Assembly: GCA_028687035.1 (NCBI GenBank) | Contig: JAQUAX010000006.1 | Span: forward strand, 1 to 64,000 | From: Dechloromonas sp. | GTDB taxonomy: Bacteria > Pseudomonadota > Gammaproteobacteria > Burkholderiales > Rhodocyclaceae | Length of the DNA: 64,000 bases | Direction of reading: 5' to 3' | Shown here: in pieces, positions 29,987 to 41,637 of the stretch | How the letters are laid out: each line of letters starts with the position of its first letter | Numbering within the stretch: position 1 is the first letter of the stretch | Made by a program: the position numbers and the translations under genes | Notes under the pieces: generated by a model | Told to the model about the DNA's origin: nothing | Seen by the model: only the letters and a program-made list of their open reading frames with translations | Databases searched by the model: none

Positions 29987-30781
29987 ATGAGCACCCCGAA
30001 CATCCCCGACGTCCAGAATTCCGCCGACACCCGCCAGATCGCGATCAACAAGGTCGGCATCAAGTCCATCCGCCACCCGATCAAGGTCCAGGACAAATCG
30101 ACCGGCGTGCAGCACACGATCGCCGTGTTCAACATGTACGTCGGCCTGCCCCACAATTTCAAGGGCACGCACATGTCGCGCTTCGTCGAGATCCTGAACG
30201 GTCACGAGCGCGAGATCTCGGTCGAGAACTTCCCGGCGATGCTGCGCGACATGGTCGTCAAGCTCGAAGCCGAAACCGGCCACATCGAGATGAACTTCCC
30301 GTACTTCATCAACAAGACGGCGCCGGTTTCCGGCGTGCAGAGCCTGATGGACTACGACGTCACCTTCATCGGCGACATCAGCCACGGCGAGATCAGCACC
30401 TCGGTCAAGGTCGTCGTGCCGGTGACCAGCCTGTGCCCGTGCTCGAAGAAGATTTCCGAATACGGCGCGCACAACCAGCGCTCGCATGTCACCGTGACCG
30501 CCCGCACCAACGACTTCGTGTGGATCGAGGAACTCGTGCAGCTGGTCGAATCCGAAGCGTCCTGCGAACTGTTCGGCCTGCTCAAGCGCCCGGACGAGAA
30601 ATACGTCACCGAGCGGGCCTACGACAACCCGAAGTTCGTCGAGGACATGGTCCGCGACGTCGCCGCCCGCCTCAACGCCGAGCCGCGCATCGACGCCTAC
30701 ATCGTCGAATCCGAGAACTTCGAGTCGATCCACAACCACTCGGCGTATGCGTTGATCGAGAAGGACAAGAAAAGCGCCTGA
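29987..30781 (+). CDS. folE2: GTP cyclohydrolase FolE2 (type IB)
   Basis: FolE2 converts GTP to 7,8-dihydroneopterin triphosphate for folate (and queuosine) synthesis and can use metals other than zinc. The 264-residue protein has [33 protein letters not shown] with the conserved Cys, and [10 protein letters not shown]. It is unrelated in sequence to FolE1. No Zur-type operator is evident upstream; it appears to be the last gene of the dxs operon. Confidence 0.95.
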   Translation: MSTPNIPDVQNSADTRQIAINKVGIKSIRHPIKVQDKSTGVQHTIAVFNMYVGLPHNFKGTHMSRFVEILNGHEREISVENFPAMLRDMVVKLEAETGHIEMNFPYFINKTAPVSGVQSLMDYDVTFIGDISHGEISTSVKVVVPVTSLCPCSKKISEYGAHNQRSHVTVTARTNDFVWIEELVQLVESEASCELFGLLKRPDEKYVTERAYDNPKFVEDMVRDVAARLNAEPRIDAYIVESENFESIHNHSAYALIEKDKKSA

Positions 30782-30832
30782 GCGCGCAATCTGAGCCGAC
30801 GCTGCCGTAGCCGGCGTTTTCACCCGCTTTGG

Positions 30833-30844
30833 GCGGTCGACCGC
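30833..30844. repeat. 12-bp palindrome GCGGTCGACCGC
   Basis: A perfect palindrome in the short space between folE2 and the bidirectional terminator. Exact copies also occur at 25708-25719 (intergenic) and, inside genes, at 10323, 29348 and 51846. Confidence 0.6.
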
Positions 30845-30867
30845 GGAAAGCGGACCGAAAGCGGCAA

Positions 30868-30904
30868 CAAAAAAAACGGGGCACCCGAAGGTGCCCCGTT
30901 GCTT
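30868..30904. terminator. Bidirectional terminator between folE2 and rplS
   Basis: Stem ACGGGGCACC-CGAA-GGTGCCCCGT (30876-30899). An A-run at 30868-30875 gives a strong T-tract on the minus strand for rplS, and TGCTTTT follows on the plus strand for folE2. Confidence 0.92.
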
Positions 30905-30926
30905 TTCCTGGCCTCGAAGGCGCGGC

Positions 30927-31295
30927 TTAGGCCGGCTTCCGGGCTTCCAGCTTTTCCTTGATGCGGGCGGACTTGCCGGAGCGCTCGCGCAGGTAGTACA
31001 GCTTGGCGCGACGCACGTCGCCACGGCGCTTCAGTTCGATCGAAGCGACCAGCGGGGAGTAGGTCTGGAAGGTACGCTCGACGCCTTCGCCGGAAGAGAT
31101 CTTGCGGACGATGAAGGAGGAGTTCAGGCCGCGATTGCGCTTGGCGATCACGACGCCTTCGTAAGCCTGCAGACGCTCGCGGTTACCTTCCTTGACCTTG
31201 ACCTGGACGATGACGGTGTCGCCCGGGGCGAATTCGGGAATGGTCTTGCCGAGGCGGGCAATTTCTTCCTGCTCGAGTTGCTGAATCAGGTTCAT
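30927..31295 (-). CDS. rplS: 50S ribosomal protein L19
   Basis: This 122-residue L19 starts [22 protein letters not shown]. It has [41 protein letters not shown] and the closing [21 protein letters not shown]. It sits at the 30S-50S interface. It is the last gene of rpsP-rimM-trmD-rplS and ends at a strong terminator. I chose ATG 31295; a longer frame has no family support. Confidence 0.98.
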   Translation of the reverse strand: MNLIQQLEQEEIARLGKTIPEFAPGDTVIVQVKVKEGNRERLQAYEGVVIAKRNRGLNSSFIVRKISSGEGVERTFQTYSPLVASIELKRRGDVRRAKLYYLRERSGKSARIKEKLEARKPA

Positions 31296-31317
31296 GTGAG
31301 ATCCTTGTTGTAAAAAA

Positions 31318-32079
31318 TTACTCACCGCATTGCTCCTCTCCGGAAATTTCCGTGAGGAGTTGCGTTTCTTCCGCGGTCAACCCGCGGTGCGCCAACAAAT
31401 CCGGGCGGCGCTTCCGGGTCCGCGCCAGCGACTGCTTGAGCCGCCAGCGGCGAATTCGCTTGTGGTCGCCGGACAGCAAGACTTCCGGCACCCCTTGTCC
31501 TTCATACACTTCGGGCCGCGTGTAATGCGGGCAGTCGAGCAATCCCGAAACGAAGGAATCCTCGACCGCCGATGCGGCATCGCCCAGCACTCCCGGCAAC
31601 TGGCGGACGACGGCATCGATCAGCACCATCGCCGGCAATTCGCCACCGGAGAGCACGAAATCCCCGATCGAAATTTCCTCATCGACGCAGCGCTCGATCA
31701 GCCGCTCGTCCACTCCTTCGTAGCGCCCGCAAAGCAGGATCAGGCCCGCTTCGCCGGTCGCCAGCTGCATGACCCGCTGATGGGTCAGCGGCGCGCCCTG
31801 CGGCGACAGGTAGATGACCCGGCTACCCGCCAGGCCCGCCGCCTGCTGCGCCGCTTTCGCAGCAGCAATCGCCTTTTCCAGCGGCCCGGGCTGCATTACC
31901 ATGCCCGGCCCGCCGCCGAAGGGTCGATCATCGACCCGGCGCCAGGCATTGTCGGCGAAATCCCGGGGATTCCACCCCTGCCACACCCAGCGGCCCTCTT
32001 CCAGGGCCCGCCGGGTGATCCCGCTATGCGTCACGGCGGCGAACATCTCCGGAAAGATGCTCACGCAGTCGAAGCGCAT
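31318..32079 (-). CDS. trmD: tRNA (guanine-N1)-methyltransferase TrmD
   Basis: TrmD methylates G37 of tRNAs to prevent frameshifting. The 253-residue protein starts [13 protein letters not shown] and has the knotted SPOUT fold motifs [27 protein letters not shown] and [17 protein letters not shown]. Its ATG overlaps the rimM stop (TGATG), a coupled junction. Confidence 0.98.
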   Translation of the reverse strand: MRFDCVSIFPEMFAAVTHSGITRRALEEGRWVWQGWNPRDFADNAWRRVDDRPFGGGPGMVMQPGPLEKAIAAAKAAQQAAGLAGSRVIYLSPQGAPLTHQRVMQLATGEAGLILLCGRYEGVDERLIERCVDEEISIGDFVLSGGELPAMVLIDAVVRQLPGVLGDAASAVEDSFVSGLLDCPHYTRPEVYEGQGVPEVLLSGDHKRIRRWRLKQSLARTRKRRPDLLAHRGLTAEETQLLTEISGEEQCGE

Positions 32080-32588
32080 CACCAGTCGCTGCCCCACTCC
32101 ACGCGGATCAGGCCGGCCTCCCGGTCGACCGCGAGGACCACCGCCGAAACGAAGGGCAGCAGGCGCTCGGTTTCGCCATCGACGACGCGCAGGACGTCGT
32201 TGGCACCGGTCTCGATCAGCCCGGCGACCTCGCCCAGCCGTTCGCCGGCCGCATTGACGACGCCCAGACCAATCAGATCGGCCCAGTAGAACTCGTCGTC
32301 GCCGGTCTCCGGCAGCGCGGCGCGCGGTGCGCCGAGCAACAGGCCCTTCAGCCTCTCGGCTGCGCCCCGGTCATCCACCCCGTCGAGGGAAACGACCAGT
32401 CCGTCACCATGCAACTTCAGGCCTTTCAGCCCGATTTCACGCCACGGGCCACCTTCCGGACCGATCTGCCAGGCGCCGATTTCGCGCCAGGCCAGGGGAT
32501 CGTCGCCGAAGGCGTGCAGCCTGATCCAGCCTCGAATCCCGTAGGGGTCGGCGAGCCGCCCCAGGACGACGATATCGTTGCCGGACAA
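32079..32588 (-). CDS. rimM: 16S rRNA processing protein RimM
   Basis: RimM binds S19 and aids maturation of the 30S head. The 169-residue protein has [18 protein letters not shown] at its start, the [10 protein letters not shown] linker and the PRC-barrel domain with [12 protein letters not shown] and LLPFV. The start codon appears to be TTG 32588, 13 nt after the rpsP stop; no ATG or GTG occurs before the conserved region. The weak start may hold RimM below the ribosomal proteins, as in other bacteria. Confidence 0.95.
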   Translation of the reverse strand: MSGNDIVVLGRLADPYGIRGWIRLHAFGDDPLAWREIGAWQIGPEGGPWREIGLKGLKLHGDGLVVSLDGVDDRGAAERLKGLLLGAPRAALPETGDDEFYWADLIGLGVVNAAGERLGEVAGLIETGANDVLRVVDGETERLLPFVSAVVLAVDREAGLIRVEWGSDW

Positions 32589-32601
32589 GACGATTTACTG
32601 C

Positions 32602-32856
32602 TTAGGCAGCCTGCTTGGCAGCGTACTGCTTGACCAGGCGGGCAGCGGTCGGGGACAGCTGGGCGCCGTTCTGTTGCCAGTAGGTCAGGCGATCCATCGC
32701 GACGCGCAGACCTTCCTCGCTCTCGGCGGCAACCGGGTTGTAGAAGCCGATGCGCTCGACGAAACGGCCATCGCGGCGGTTGCGGGAGTCGGTGACAACC
32801 AGGTTGTAGAAGGGACGCTTCTTGGCGCCACCACGGGCAAGACGGATAACAACCAT
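32602..32856 (-). CDS. rpsP: 30S ribosomal protein S16
   Basis: This 84-residue S16 starts [20 protein letters not shown] and includes [19 protein letters not shown] and [19 protein letters not shown]. It is the first gene of the rpsP-rimM-trmD-rplS operon, with a good promoter about 40 nt upstream. Confidence 0.98.
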   Translation of the reverse strand: MVVIRLARGGAKKRPFYNLVVTDSRNRRDGRFVERIGFYNPVAAESEEGLRVAMDRLTYWQQNGAQLSPTAARLVKQYAAKQAA

Positions 32857-32891
32857 GAGAATACTTTCGTTAGCTGGAAAAAAGACCCGGA

Positions 32892-32919
32892 ATTATATCC
32901 CCAAATCAAGGAAAAACAA
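32892..32919 (-). promoter_or_regulatory. Sigma70-type promoter of the rpsP operon
   Basis: On the minus strand TTGTTT (32914-32919), 16 nt, perfect TATAAT (32892-32897). Start of transcription is expected about 30 nt upstream of the rpsP ATG. Confidence 0.65.
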
Positions 32920-32952
32920 GCCACTTAGCGAAACGAGCCATAGCGTCCGCCG

Positions 32953-33792
32953 TCAGCCCGCCCGGCTCCGTCCGCCGGAGCCGCTGATCCAGGCGACGAT
33001 CAGGCCGCCGAACAAAACCACGGCCCAGCTCAGGTTGAGCCAGACCAGAAACAGCGGAAAGGCCGCAAATGCCCCATAGACGCTCTTCAGCATCGCCGAA
33101 CCGACCAGGAAGGACTCGAACACCCGCTGCATCGCCGAGAAGGCGAGCGTCGCGAAAAAGCCGCCGAGCAGCGCCGCACGCCGCGAGACCGGGGCATTGG
33201 GGACGGCGTAGTACAGGAAGGAGAAGAACAGCCCGAGCAGCAGCATCGCGGCCGCCTTCAGCGCGAGGCGGCGGATCCACAGCGGCTCGCCGAACAGCCC
33301 GAGGGAGGCGCTGACCGCGAACGACACGACGCCGGCAACCGCCCCCAGGATGAAGGGCCAGACGATCATCGCGAACAGGTAGAGGCGCAGCCGGGCCAGC
33401 CAGGGCCGCGGACGGACCTGCCACAGATGGTTGAAGGCCCGCTCGATGGTGTGCATCAGCATGAAGGCGGTGATGCTCAGCACGGCGATGCCCGGCACGG
33501 TCAACTGCCGTGCCTGCTGCGAAAAGCGCCCGATGCTGCCGGCGATCGTGCTGGCCGCGCCGGGCGGCAGCAGCGTCTCGCGGAACATCAGGTCGAGGCG
33601 GGCGGCCAGCAGGTCGAAGAACGGGATCGCATCGGCCACCGACAGCACCAGCGTGACCAGCGGCACCAGCGCCATCAGCGTTGTGAAGGCGAGCGCCGCG
33701 CTGGTCTGCATCATGTTCTCGCTGCGAAAGCGATGGAACACGGCAACGACGCCGGACGGACGGCTGCGGCGGGAACGGGGAGATGCGGACAT
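32953..33792 (-). CDS. yihY: YihY/BrkB-family inner-membrane protein
   Basis: This 279-residue protein has about six membrane helices and the family motifs QTSAALAFTTLMALVPLVTLVLS, IERAFNHLWQVRPRPWLARLRLY and the terminal VWLNLSWAVVLFGGLIVAW. The family was once annotated as RNase BN in error; its real role (possibly transport) is not established. ATG 33792 lies only 21 bp from the divergent wrbA start. Confidence 0.9.
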   Translation of the reverse strand: MSASPRSRRSRPSGVVAVFHRFRSENMMQTSAALAFTTLMALVPLVTLVLSVADAIPFFDLLAARLDLMFRETLLPPGAASTIAGSIGRFSQQARQLTVPGIAVLSITAFMLMHTIERAFNHLWQVRPRPWLARLRLYLFAMIVWPFILGAVAGVVSFAVSASLGLFGEPLWIRRLALKAAAMLLLGLFFSFLYYAVPNAPVSRRAALLGGFFATLAFSAMQRVFESFLVGSAMLKSVYGAFAAFPLFLVWLNLSWAVVLFGGLIVAWISGSGGRSRAG

Positions 33793-33799
33793 GGGTCCG

Positions 33800-33806
33800 T
33801 ATAATA
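33800..33806. promoter_or_regulatory. Bidirectional -10 element between yihY and wrbA
   Basis: TATAATA at 33800-33806 reads TATAAT on the plus strand and TATTAT on the minus strand. Each lies about 8 nt from the start codon of wrbA (33814) or yihY (33792), implying leaderless or nearly leaderless mRNAs if used. No good -35 is visible on either side. Confidence 0.45.
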
Positions 33807-33813
33807 GCGGACC

Positions 33814-34410
33814 ATGCAAGATATCCTCGTCCTCTACTACAGCCACCGCGGCTCGGTCCGCGCGCTGGCCGAGCGCCTCGCCCGCGGCATCGAATCGGTG
33901 CCCGGCATGCAGGCACGGTTGCGTACCGTGCCGCGCGTCTCGACCGTCTGCGAAGCCGGCGAGCCGGCAGTCCCGGCCAGCGGCGCCCCCTACGTCGAAC
34001 TCGCCGATCTCGAGGAATGCGCCGGTCTGGCCCTCGGCAGCCCGGTCCGCTTCGGCAACATGGCCGCACCGATGAAATATTTCTGGGACGGCACCGTCGC
34101 CGCGTGGCAGAACGGCACGCTGACCGGCAAGCCGGCCTGCGTCTTCACGTCCAGCGGCAGCCAGCACGGCGGCAACGAGGCGACGCTGCTCAGCATGATG
34201 CTGCCGCTGCTGCACCACGGCATGCTGCTGATGGGCCTGCCCTTCACCGAACCCGACCTGTCGGCGACGGCCAGCGGCGGCACGCCGTACGGCGCCAGCC
34301 GCGTCTCCGGCAGCGACGGCAATCCCCAACTGTCGGACGCCGAAAGCCGCCTGGCCTACGCCCAGGGCCAACGCCTGGCAAATCTGGTTCAAAAACTGAG
34401 TCGACCGTGA
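33814..34410 (+). CDS. wrbA: WrbA-like NAD(P)H:quinone oxidoreductase (flavodoxin fold)
   Basis: This 198-residue flavoprotein has the FMN-phosphate loop LYYSHRGSVRALAERLA, GSPVRFGNMAAPMKYFWD and FTSSGSQHGGNEATLLSMM, all typical of the WrbA family of two-electron quinone reductases. An insertion in the first third (CEAGEPAVPASGAPYVE) is usual for the betaproteobacterial form. Its stop overlaps the next gene as GTGA. Confidence 0.9.
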   Translation: MQDILVLYYSHRGSVRALAERLARGIESVPGMQARLRTVPRVSTVCEAGEPAVPASGAPYVELADLEECAGLALGSPVRFGNMAAPMKYFWDGTVAAWQNGTLTGKPACVFTSSGSQHGGNEATLLSMMLPLLHHGMLLMGLPFTEPDLSATASGGTPYGASRVSGSDGNPQLSDAESRLAYAQGQRLANLVQKLSRP

Positions 34411-34772
34411 ATAGCCGCAATTACCGCCTGCTGGCCAGCGCCAGCCTGATCGCGCTGATCGCGCTGTGCCTCGCCTGGGAGGGCTGGCTCGCGCCGCTCC
34501 GCCCGGGCGGCTCGTGGATGATCCTCAAGGGTGCCCTGCTGCTGCCGGCAGTCTTCGGCATCCTGCGCGGCAAGCGCTACACCTACAAATGGCTGTCGCT
34601 ATTCATCCAGCTCTACCTGCTCGAGGGACTGACCCGGGCGACCAGCGACCACGGCCTGTCGCAGGCGCTGGCGATCGGCGAGACGCTGCTCGCCGCGCTG
34701 CTGTTCGCCGCCTGCGTGCTGTTCGTGCGGTCGACGCGCCAGAATCCCGAAAAACAAAAAGCCGCCGGCTGA
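34407..34772 (+). CDS. DUF2069 membrane protein
   Basis: This 121-residue protein with four hydrophobic helices matches the DUF2069 style: SLIALIALCLAWEGWLAPLRPGGSW, ILRGKRYTYKWLSLFIQLYLLEGLTRATSD and a final helix LLAALLFAACVLFVR. Function unknown. Start GTG 34407 overlaps the wrbA stop (GTGA); wrbA-DUF2069 is a recurrent pair in betaproteobacteria. Confidence 0.87.
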   Translation: MNSRNYRLLASASLIALIALCLAWEGWLAPLRPGGSWMILKGALLLPAVFGILRGKRYTYKWLSLFIQLYLLEGLTRATSDHGLSQALAIGETLLAALLFAACVLFVRSTRQNPEKQKAAG

Positions 34773-34788
34773 CCGCCCGGCGGCTTTT
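34757..34788. terminator. Bidirectional terminator between DUF2069 gene and leuA
   Basis: AAAAGCCGCCGG-(8 nt)-CCGGCGGCTTTT: a 12-bp stem with A and T flanks that serves both convergent genes. The loop region contains the stop codon of the DUF2069 gene. Confidence 0.9.
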
Positions 34789-34805
34789 CCCGGGGACGAC
34801 GCCGG

Positions 34806-36347
<1,542 letters not shown>

Positions 36348-36366
36348 ATTGTTCTGCTCCGAGAAT

Positions 36367-37122
36367 TCAGGCTGCACGGCGGCGCTTGATCAGGCCGACC
36401 AGCGCCAGCACGTAGCCGGACAGGCCGTAGAGGACGAAGAACCCGAACAGGGTGATCTCCGGGCTGTAGGAAACCAGCGCGAAGCCCAGCGCGATCGCGG
36501 CGATCACGAAAAAGGGCACGCTCTTGCGGAGATTGATGTCCTTGAAACTGTAGTAGCGGATGTTGGAGATCATCGTGATGCCGGCGAACACCGTCAGACC
36601 GCAGGCCAGCCAGCGGACGTCGCCGCCGGGAATGTCCGCCAGGATCATCACCCAGACCAGCCCGGCGACCAGCGCCGCAGCAGCCGGCGACGGCAAGCCC
36701 TGGAAATAGCGCTTGTCGATGACTTCCAGCGTCGTGTTGAAACGGGCCAGGCGCAGCGCGGCCCCGGCGCAATAGATGAAGGCGGCGATCCAGCCCAGCC
36801 GCCCCATGTCACGCAGCGCCCACTCGTACATCACCAGCGCCGGCGCCGCGCCGAAGCTGACCATGTCGGACAGCGAGTCGTATTCGGCACCGAAGGCCGA
36901 CTGGGTGTGGGTCAGGCGGGCGACGCGCCCGTCCAGACCGTCGAGCACCATCGCGATGAAGATCGCCATCGCCGCCCGCTCGAAATCCCCCTGCATCGCC
37001 TGCACGATGGCAAAGAAGCCGGCGAACAGCGCCGCCGTGGTGAACAGGTTGGGCAGCACGTAAATGCCGCGCCGCTTCAGTTCGGGGTTGAACAGGGCTT
37101 TACGGGGCTTGAGTTCGTTCAT
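36367..37122 (-). CDS. pssA: CDP-diacylglycerol-serine O-phosphatidyltransferase
   Basis: This 251-residue membrane enzyme makes phosphatidylserine, the precursor of phosphatidylethanolamine. The CDP-alcohol phosphatidyltransferase motif is present as [10 protein letters not shown]...[10 protein letters not shown], and there are six to eight hydrophobic segments. It is the PssA type II found beside ilvC and leuA in many beta- and alphaproteobacteria; psd is not between them here. It is separated from ilvC by a structured 178-bp gap. Confidence 0.95.
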   Translation of the reverse strand: MNELKPRKALFNPELKRRGIYVLPNLFTTAALFAGFFAIVQAMQGDFERAAMAIFIAMVLDGLDGRVARLTHTQSAFGAEYDSLSDMVSFGAAPALVMYEWALRDMGRLGWIAAFIYCAGAALRLARFNTTLEVIDKRYFQGLPSPAAAALVAGLVWVMILADIPGGDVRWLACGLTVFAGITMISNIRYYSFKDINLRKSVPFFVIAAIALGFALVSYSPEITLFGFFVLYGLSGYVLALVGLIKRRRAA

Positions 37123-37180
37123 GTGTCAGATACCAGCGGGAAACCCGAAAAGGATACACCCGGAGAGCATGGAAATCCGC

Positions 37181-37215
37181 AAACAACAAGGGCGGTGCAG
37201 TCTCCCACACCGCCC
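37181..37215 (-). terminator. Terminator downstream of ilvC
   Basis: On the minus strand GGGCGGTG-(10 nt)-CACCGCCC is followed by TTGTTGTTT. It lies about 85 nt after the ilvC stop and just ahead of the pssA leader. Confidence 0.75.
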
Positions 37216-37223
37216 AAAGCGAA

Positions 37224-37285
37224 GACGGGGCTAGGCGCAAGCGCGCCGACAGTACCTTAGTACGGCAAGCGCGAGCCGCCCCGTC
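37224..37285. repeat. Structured inverted repeat 3' of ilvC
   Basis: Outer arms GACGGGGC (37224-37231) and GCCCCGTC (37278-37285) enclose a second imperfect hairpin centred on GTAC-CTTA-GTAC (37252-37263). GCC/GGC and GCGC-type pairing continues outward. It sits 16 nt after the ilvC stop and before the T-tailed terminator. I saw no second copy in this window. Confidence 0.6.
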
Positions 37286-37300
37286 AAGCCAGCGACCACC

Positions 37301-38834
<1,534 letters not shown>

Positions 38835-38853
38835 TTTTCTATTCCTTCCCCGC

Positions 38854-40554
38854 TTACAGGTCTTCGGCGAGGATCATTTCGGTCAGGCCCTTGCCCGCCG
38901 CGACCATCGGGAACACGTTGGCCGTCGGGTCGATGATGAAGTCCATGAACACGAGGTCGTTCTTGTGCTCGGTGAAGGCCTTGCGCAATGCCGGCTCGAC
39001 GTCCTCGGGCCTCTCGATCTTCATGCCGACGTGGCCGTAGGATTCGGCGAGCTTGACGAAATCGGGCAGCGAAGTCACGTACGACTGTGAGTAGCGCTTC
39101 GAGTAGAACATCTCCTGCCACTGGCGGACCATGCCGAGCATGCCGTTGTTCAGGTTGATGATCTTGATCGGCAGTTCGTACTGCTTGCAGGTCGACATTT
39201 CCTGGATGCACATCTGGATCGAGGCTTCGCCGGTGATACAGGCGACCTGCGCCCCCGGGTTGGCCATCAGCACACCCATGCCGTAGGGCAGGCCGACGCC
39301 CATCGTGCCGAGACCGCCGGAGTTGATCCAGCGACGCGGCTTGTCGAACTTGTAGTACTGCGCGGCGAACATCTGGTGCTGGCCGACGTCGGAGGTCACG
39401 AAGGCGTCGCCACCGGTCACCTCGTACAGCTTCTCGACGACGAACTGCGGCATGATGTGCTCGCTCTGGCGATAGCGCAGCGAGTCGCGGCCGCGCCATT
39501 CCTCGATCTGCTTCCACCAGTCGGCGACTTCCGGATCGATCTTGAAGCCGCCGTCGAGCAGCTTGAGCATTTCGTCGAGCACGTCGGTGACATTGCCAAC
39601 GATGGGCACATCGACCTTGACGCGCTTCGAGATCGACGACGGATCGATGTCGATGTGGATGACGCGGCGCTTCTCGGTACCGAAATGCTCCGGATTGCCG
39701 ATCACGCGGTCGTCGAAGCGCGCGCCGATGGCGAGGATCACGTCGGCGTAGTGCATCGCGTTGTTGGCTTCGAAAGTGCCGTGCATGCCGAGCATGCCGA
39801 TGAACTGGCGATCGGTCGCCGGGTAGCCACCGAGGCCCATCAGCGTGTTGGTGACCGGGAAGTCCAGCTTGCGGGCCAGCTGGGTCAGCTTGTCGGCCGC
39901 ATCGGACAGGATGACGCCGCCGCCGGTGTAGATGATCGGGCGCTTGGCTTCCTGCAGGATCTGCACGGCCTTCTTGATCTGACCGAGATGCCCCTTGACC
40001 ACCGGATTGTACGAGCGCATCTGGATGGTCTTCGGATAGTCGAACTCACAGACCTGGGCGGTGATGTCCTTCGGGATATCGACCACCACCGGGCCCGGAC
40101 GGCCGGTCGCCGCAATGTGGAAGGCCTTCTTGATGGTGACGGCCAGATCCTTGACGTCCTTGACCAGGAAATTGTGCTTGACGCACGGACGGGTGATGCC
40201 CACCGTGTCGCATTCCTGGAAGGCATCCTGACCGATGTACTGGGTCGGCACCTGGCCGGTGATGACGACCATCGGAATCGAGTCCATGTACGCGGTCGCA
40301 ATGCCGGTCACCGTATTGGTGACGCCGGGGCCGGAGGTCACCAGCGCGACGCCGACTTTCTGCGACGAACGGGAGTAGGCATCGGCCGCATGGACGGCAG
40401 CCTGCTCGTGACGGACCAGAATGTGCTTGACCTGATCCTGCTTGAACAATGCGTCGTAGATATGCAGTACGGACCCGCCGGGGTAACCGAACACGCAATC
40501 GACCTTTTCTTCCTGCAGGCACCTGATTACAATTTCTGCACCGCTGATCATCAT
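38854..40554 (-). CDS. ilvI: Acetolactate synthase large (catalytic) subunit
   Basis: This 566-residue TPP/FAD enzyme carries out the first common step of valine, leucine and isoleucine synthesis. It has GYPGGSVLHIYDAL with downstream catalytic Glu (RHEQAAVHAADAYSR), TSGPGVTNTVTGIATAY, and the TPP motif region EASIQMCIQEMSTC...NLNNGMLGMVRQWQ. I chose ATG 40554 (adjacent ATG at 40551 is equally possible). A sigma70-like promoter lies about 40 nt upstream; I saw no attenuator peptide. Confidence 0.97.
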   Translation of the reverse strand: MMISGAEIVIRCLQEEKVDCVFGYPGGSVLHIYDALFKQDQVKHILVRHEQAAVHAADAYSRSSQKVGVALVTSGPGVTNTVTGIATAYMDSIPMVVITGQVPTQYIGQDAFQECDTVGITRPCVKHNFLVKDVKDLAVTIKKAFHIAATGRPGPVVVDIPKDITAQVCEFDYPKTIQMRSYNPVVKGHLGQIKKAVQILQEAKRPIIYTGGGVILSDAADKLTQLARKLDFPVTNTLMGLGGYPATDRQFIGMLGMHGTFEANNAMHYADVILAIGARFDDRVIGNPEHFGTEKRRVIHIDIDPSSISKRVKVDVPIVGNVTDVLDEMLKLLDGGFKIDPEVADWWKQIEEWRGRDSLRYRQSEHIMPQFVVEKLYEVTGGDAFVTSDVGQHQMFAAQYYKFDKPRRWINSGGLGTMGVGLPYGMGVLMANPGAQVACITGEASIQMCIQEMSTCKQYELPIKIINLNNGMLGMVRQWQEMFYSKRYSQSYVTSLPDFVKLAESYGHVGMKIERPEDVEPALRKAFTEHKNDLVFMDFIIDPTANVFPMVAAGKGLTEMILAEDL

Positions 40555-40591
40555 TCTTGAGCCCAAAAAAGCTGTTGCCTAAAAGGGCGTA

Positions 40592-40620
40592 ACCATAATC
40601 GACCGCCCAATTTCGGTCAA
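40592..40620 (-). promoter_or_regulatory. Sigma70-type promoter of ilvIHC
   Basis: On the minus strand TTGACC (40615-40620), 17 nt, TATGGT (40592-40597), giving a leader of roughly 30 nt before the ilvI ATG. Confidence 0.6.
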
Positions 40621-40672
40621 GGTTTCCTGGCAAATCCCCATATAGCTCAAGGCCTTTTGAAAAGAGACGACC

Positions 40673-41236
40673 CTGGCATCACCCCAACAACTTTCCTGCT
40701 TTCTCGAATCGATAGAGCGCCGGGCTTTCAAACAGGCGATGTTTGCCGTACATGACGAAGAGGCCGCCCTGGACATCGTCCAGGACTCGATGCTGAAGCT
40801 CGCCGAAAAATACGGCGACCGCCCGGACACCGAGTTCCCGATGCTGTTCCAGCGCATCCTGCAGAACACGATCCGCGATTTCTACCGGCGCAGCAAGGTG
40901 CGTTCGATGTGGACGACCCTGCTGTCCGCCTTCTCCGGCGACGAGGACGACGAACACGACCCGCTGGAAACCCTCGCCGCAGACGAGGACGACGCCGGCC
41001 CGCGCACACCGGAAAGCGCGCTGCTGCAAAGCCAGACGCTCGAAGCCATCGAGGACGAAATAAAAAAACTGCCGGCGCGTCAACGCGAAGCCTTTCTGAT
41101 GCGTTACTGGGAAGACATGGACGTCGCCGAGACAGCGGCCGCCATGGGTTGCTCAGAAGGCAGCGTCAAAACTCACTGCTCGCGCGCCACCCATGCGCTC
41201 GCAGCCGCCCTGTCGGCAAGGGGAATCAAGCTATGA
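40673..41236 (+). CDS. RNA polymerase sigma factor, ECF-like, probable CTG start
   Basis: This is a sigma70-family factor of the type that sits next to ilvI in betaproteobacteria. Region 2 includes AVHDEEAALDIVQDSMLKLAEKYGD and FQRILQNTIRDFYRR, a linker is rich in Asp/Glu, and region 4 includes PARQREAFLMRYWEDMDVAETAAAMGCSEGSVKTHCSRA. The first ATG is 40739, but 22 in-frame codons upstream encode ASPQQLSCFLESIERRAFKQA, the conserved start of region 2.1. The only plausible start before the in-frame TGA (40658-40660) is CTG 40673. The target promoters are unknown. The stop overlaps the next gene (ATGA). Confidence 0.85.
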   Translation: MASPQQLSCFLESIERRAFKQAMFAVHDEEAALDIVQDSMLKLAEKYGDRPDTEFPMLFQRILQNTIRDFYRRSKVRSMWTTLLSAFSGDEDDEHDPLETLAADEDDAGPRTPESALLQSQTLEAIEDEIKKLPARQREAFLMRYWEDMDVAETAAAMGCSEGSVKTHCSRATHALAAALSARGIKL

Positions 41237-41637
41237 ACGAAGAACGCTATGGATACCGGGTTCGGCAGGCGCTGAATCACGGACTGAAGGACATTTCTCC
41301 GGCCAGCAGCCGGCGACTGGAGGCCGCGCGCCATCTCGCGCTGTCGCGCCAGAAACAGGCCGCACCCGAACTGGTTCTGGCCAGCCAGGGGGCGTCGACC
41401 GCGATCGGTTTCGGCAGCAACCGGCCGGGCGGCCAGCCGCATCCCTATCTGCGCCAGGCGCTGGCGGTAGCCGCCCTGCTGCTCGGCATGTGGATCGCCT
41501 TCTACTGGCACAGCGTCCAGTACGTCACCGAACTCGAGGAAGTCGACAGCGCACTGCTCAGCGACGACCTGCCGCCCGAGGCATTTCTGGACAATGACTT
41601 CTTCGAATGGCTAAAAGACGACTCCTCGGAGGACTGA
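41233..41637 (+). CDS. DUF3619 protein, candidate membrane anti-sigma-like factor
   Basis: This 134-residue protein has a soluble N-terminal half (RVRQALNHGLKDISPASSRRLEAARHLAL), one membrane helix (ALAVAALLLGMWIAFYW) and an acidic C-terminus. It matches the DUF3619 pattern found directly downstream of this sigma factor in betaproteobacteria. ATG 41233 overlaps the sigma stop. Topology and coupling suggest it holds or regulates the sigma factor at the membrane; that is inference, as no known anti-sigma domain is recognisable. Confidence 0.8.
   Translation: MNEERYGYRVRQALNHGLKDISPASSRRLEAARHLALSRQKQAAPELVLASQGASTAIGFGSNRPGGQPHPYLRQALAVAALLLGMWIAFYWHSVQYVTELEEVDSALLSDDLPPEAFLDNDFFEWLKDDSSED

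Noticed and set aside
40555..40660. Leader-peptide attenuator upstream of ilvI
   Set aside because: The roughly 30-nt leader expected from the promoter is too short, and no Leu/Val/Ile-rich short frame with a terminator is present.
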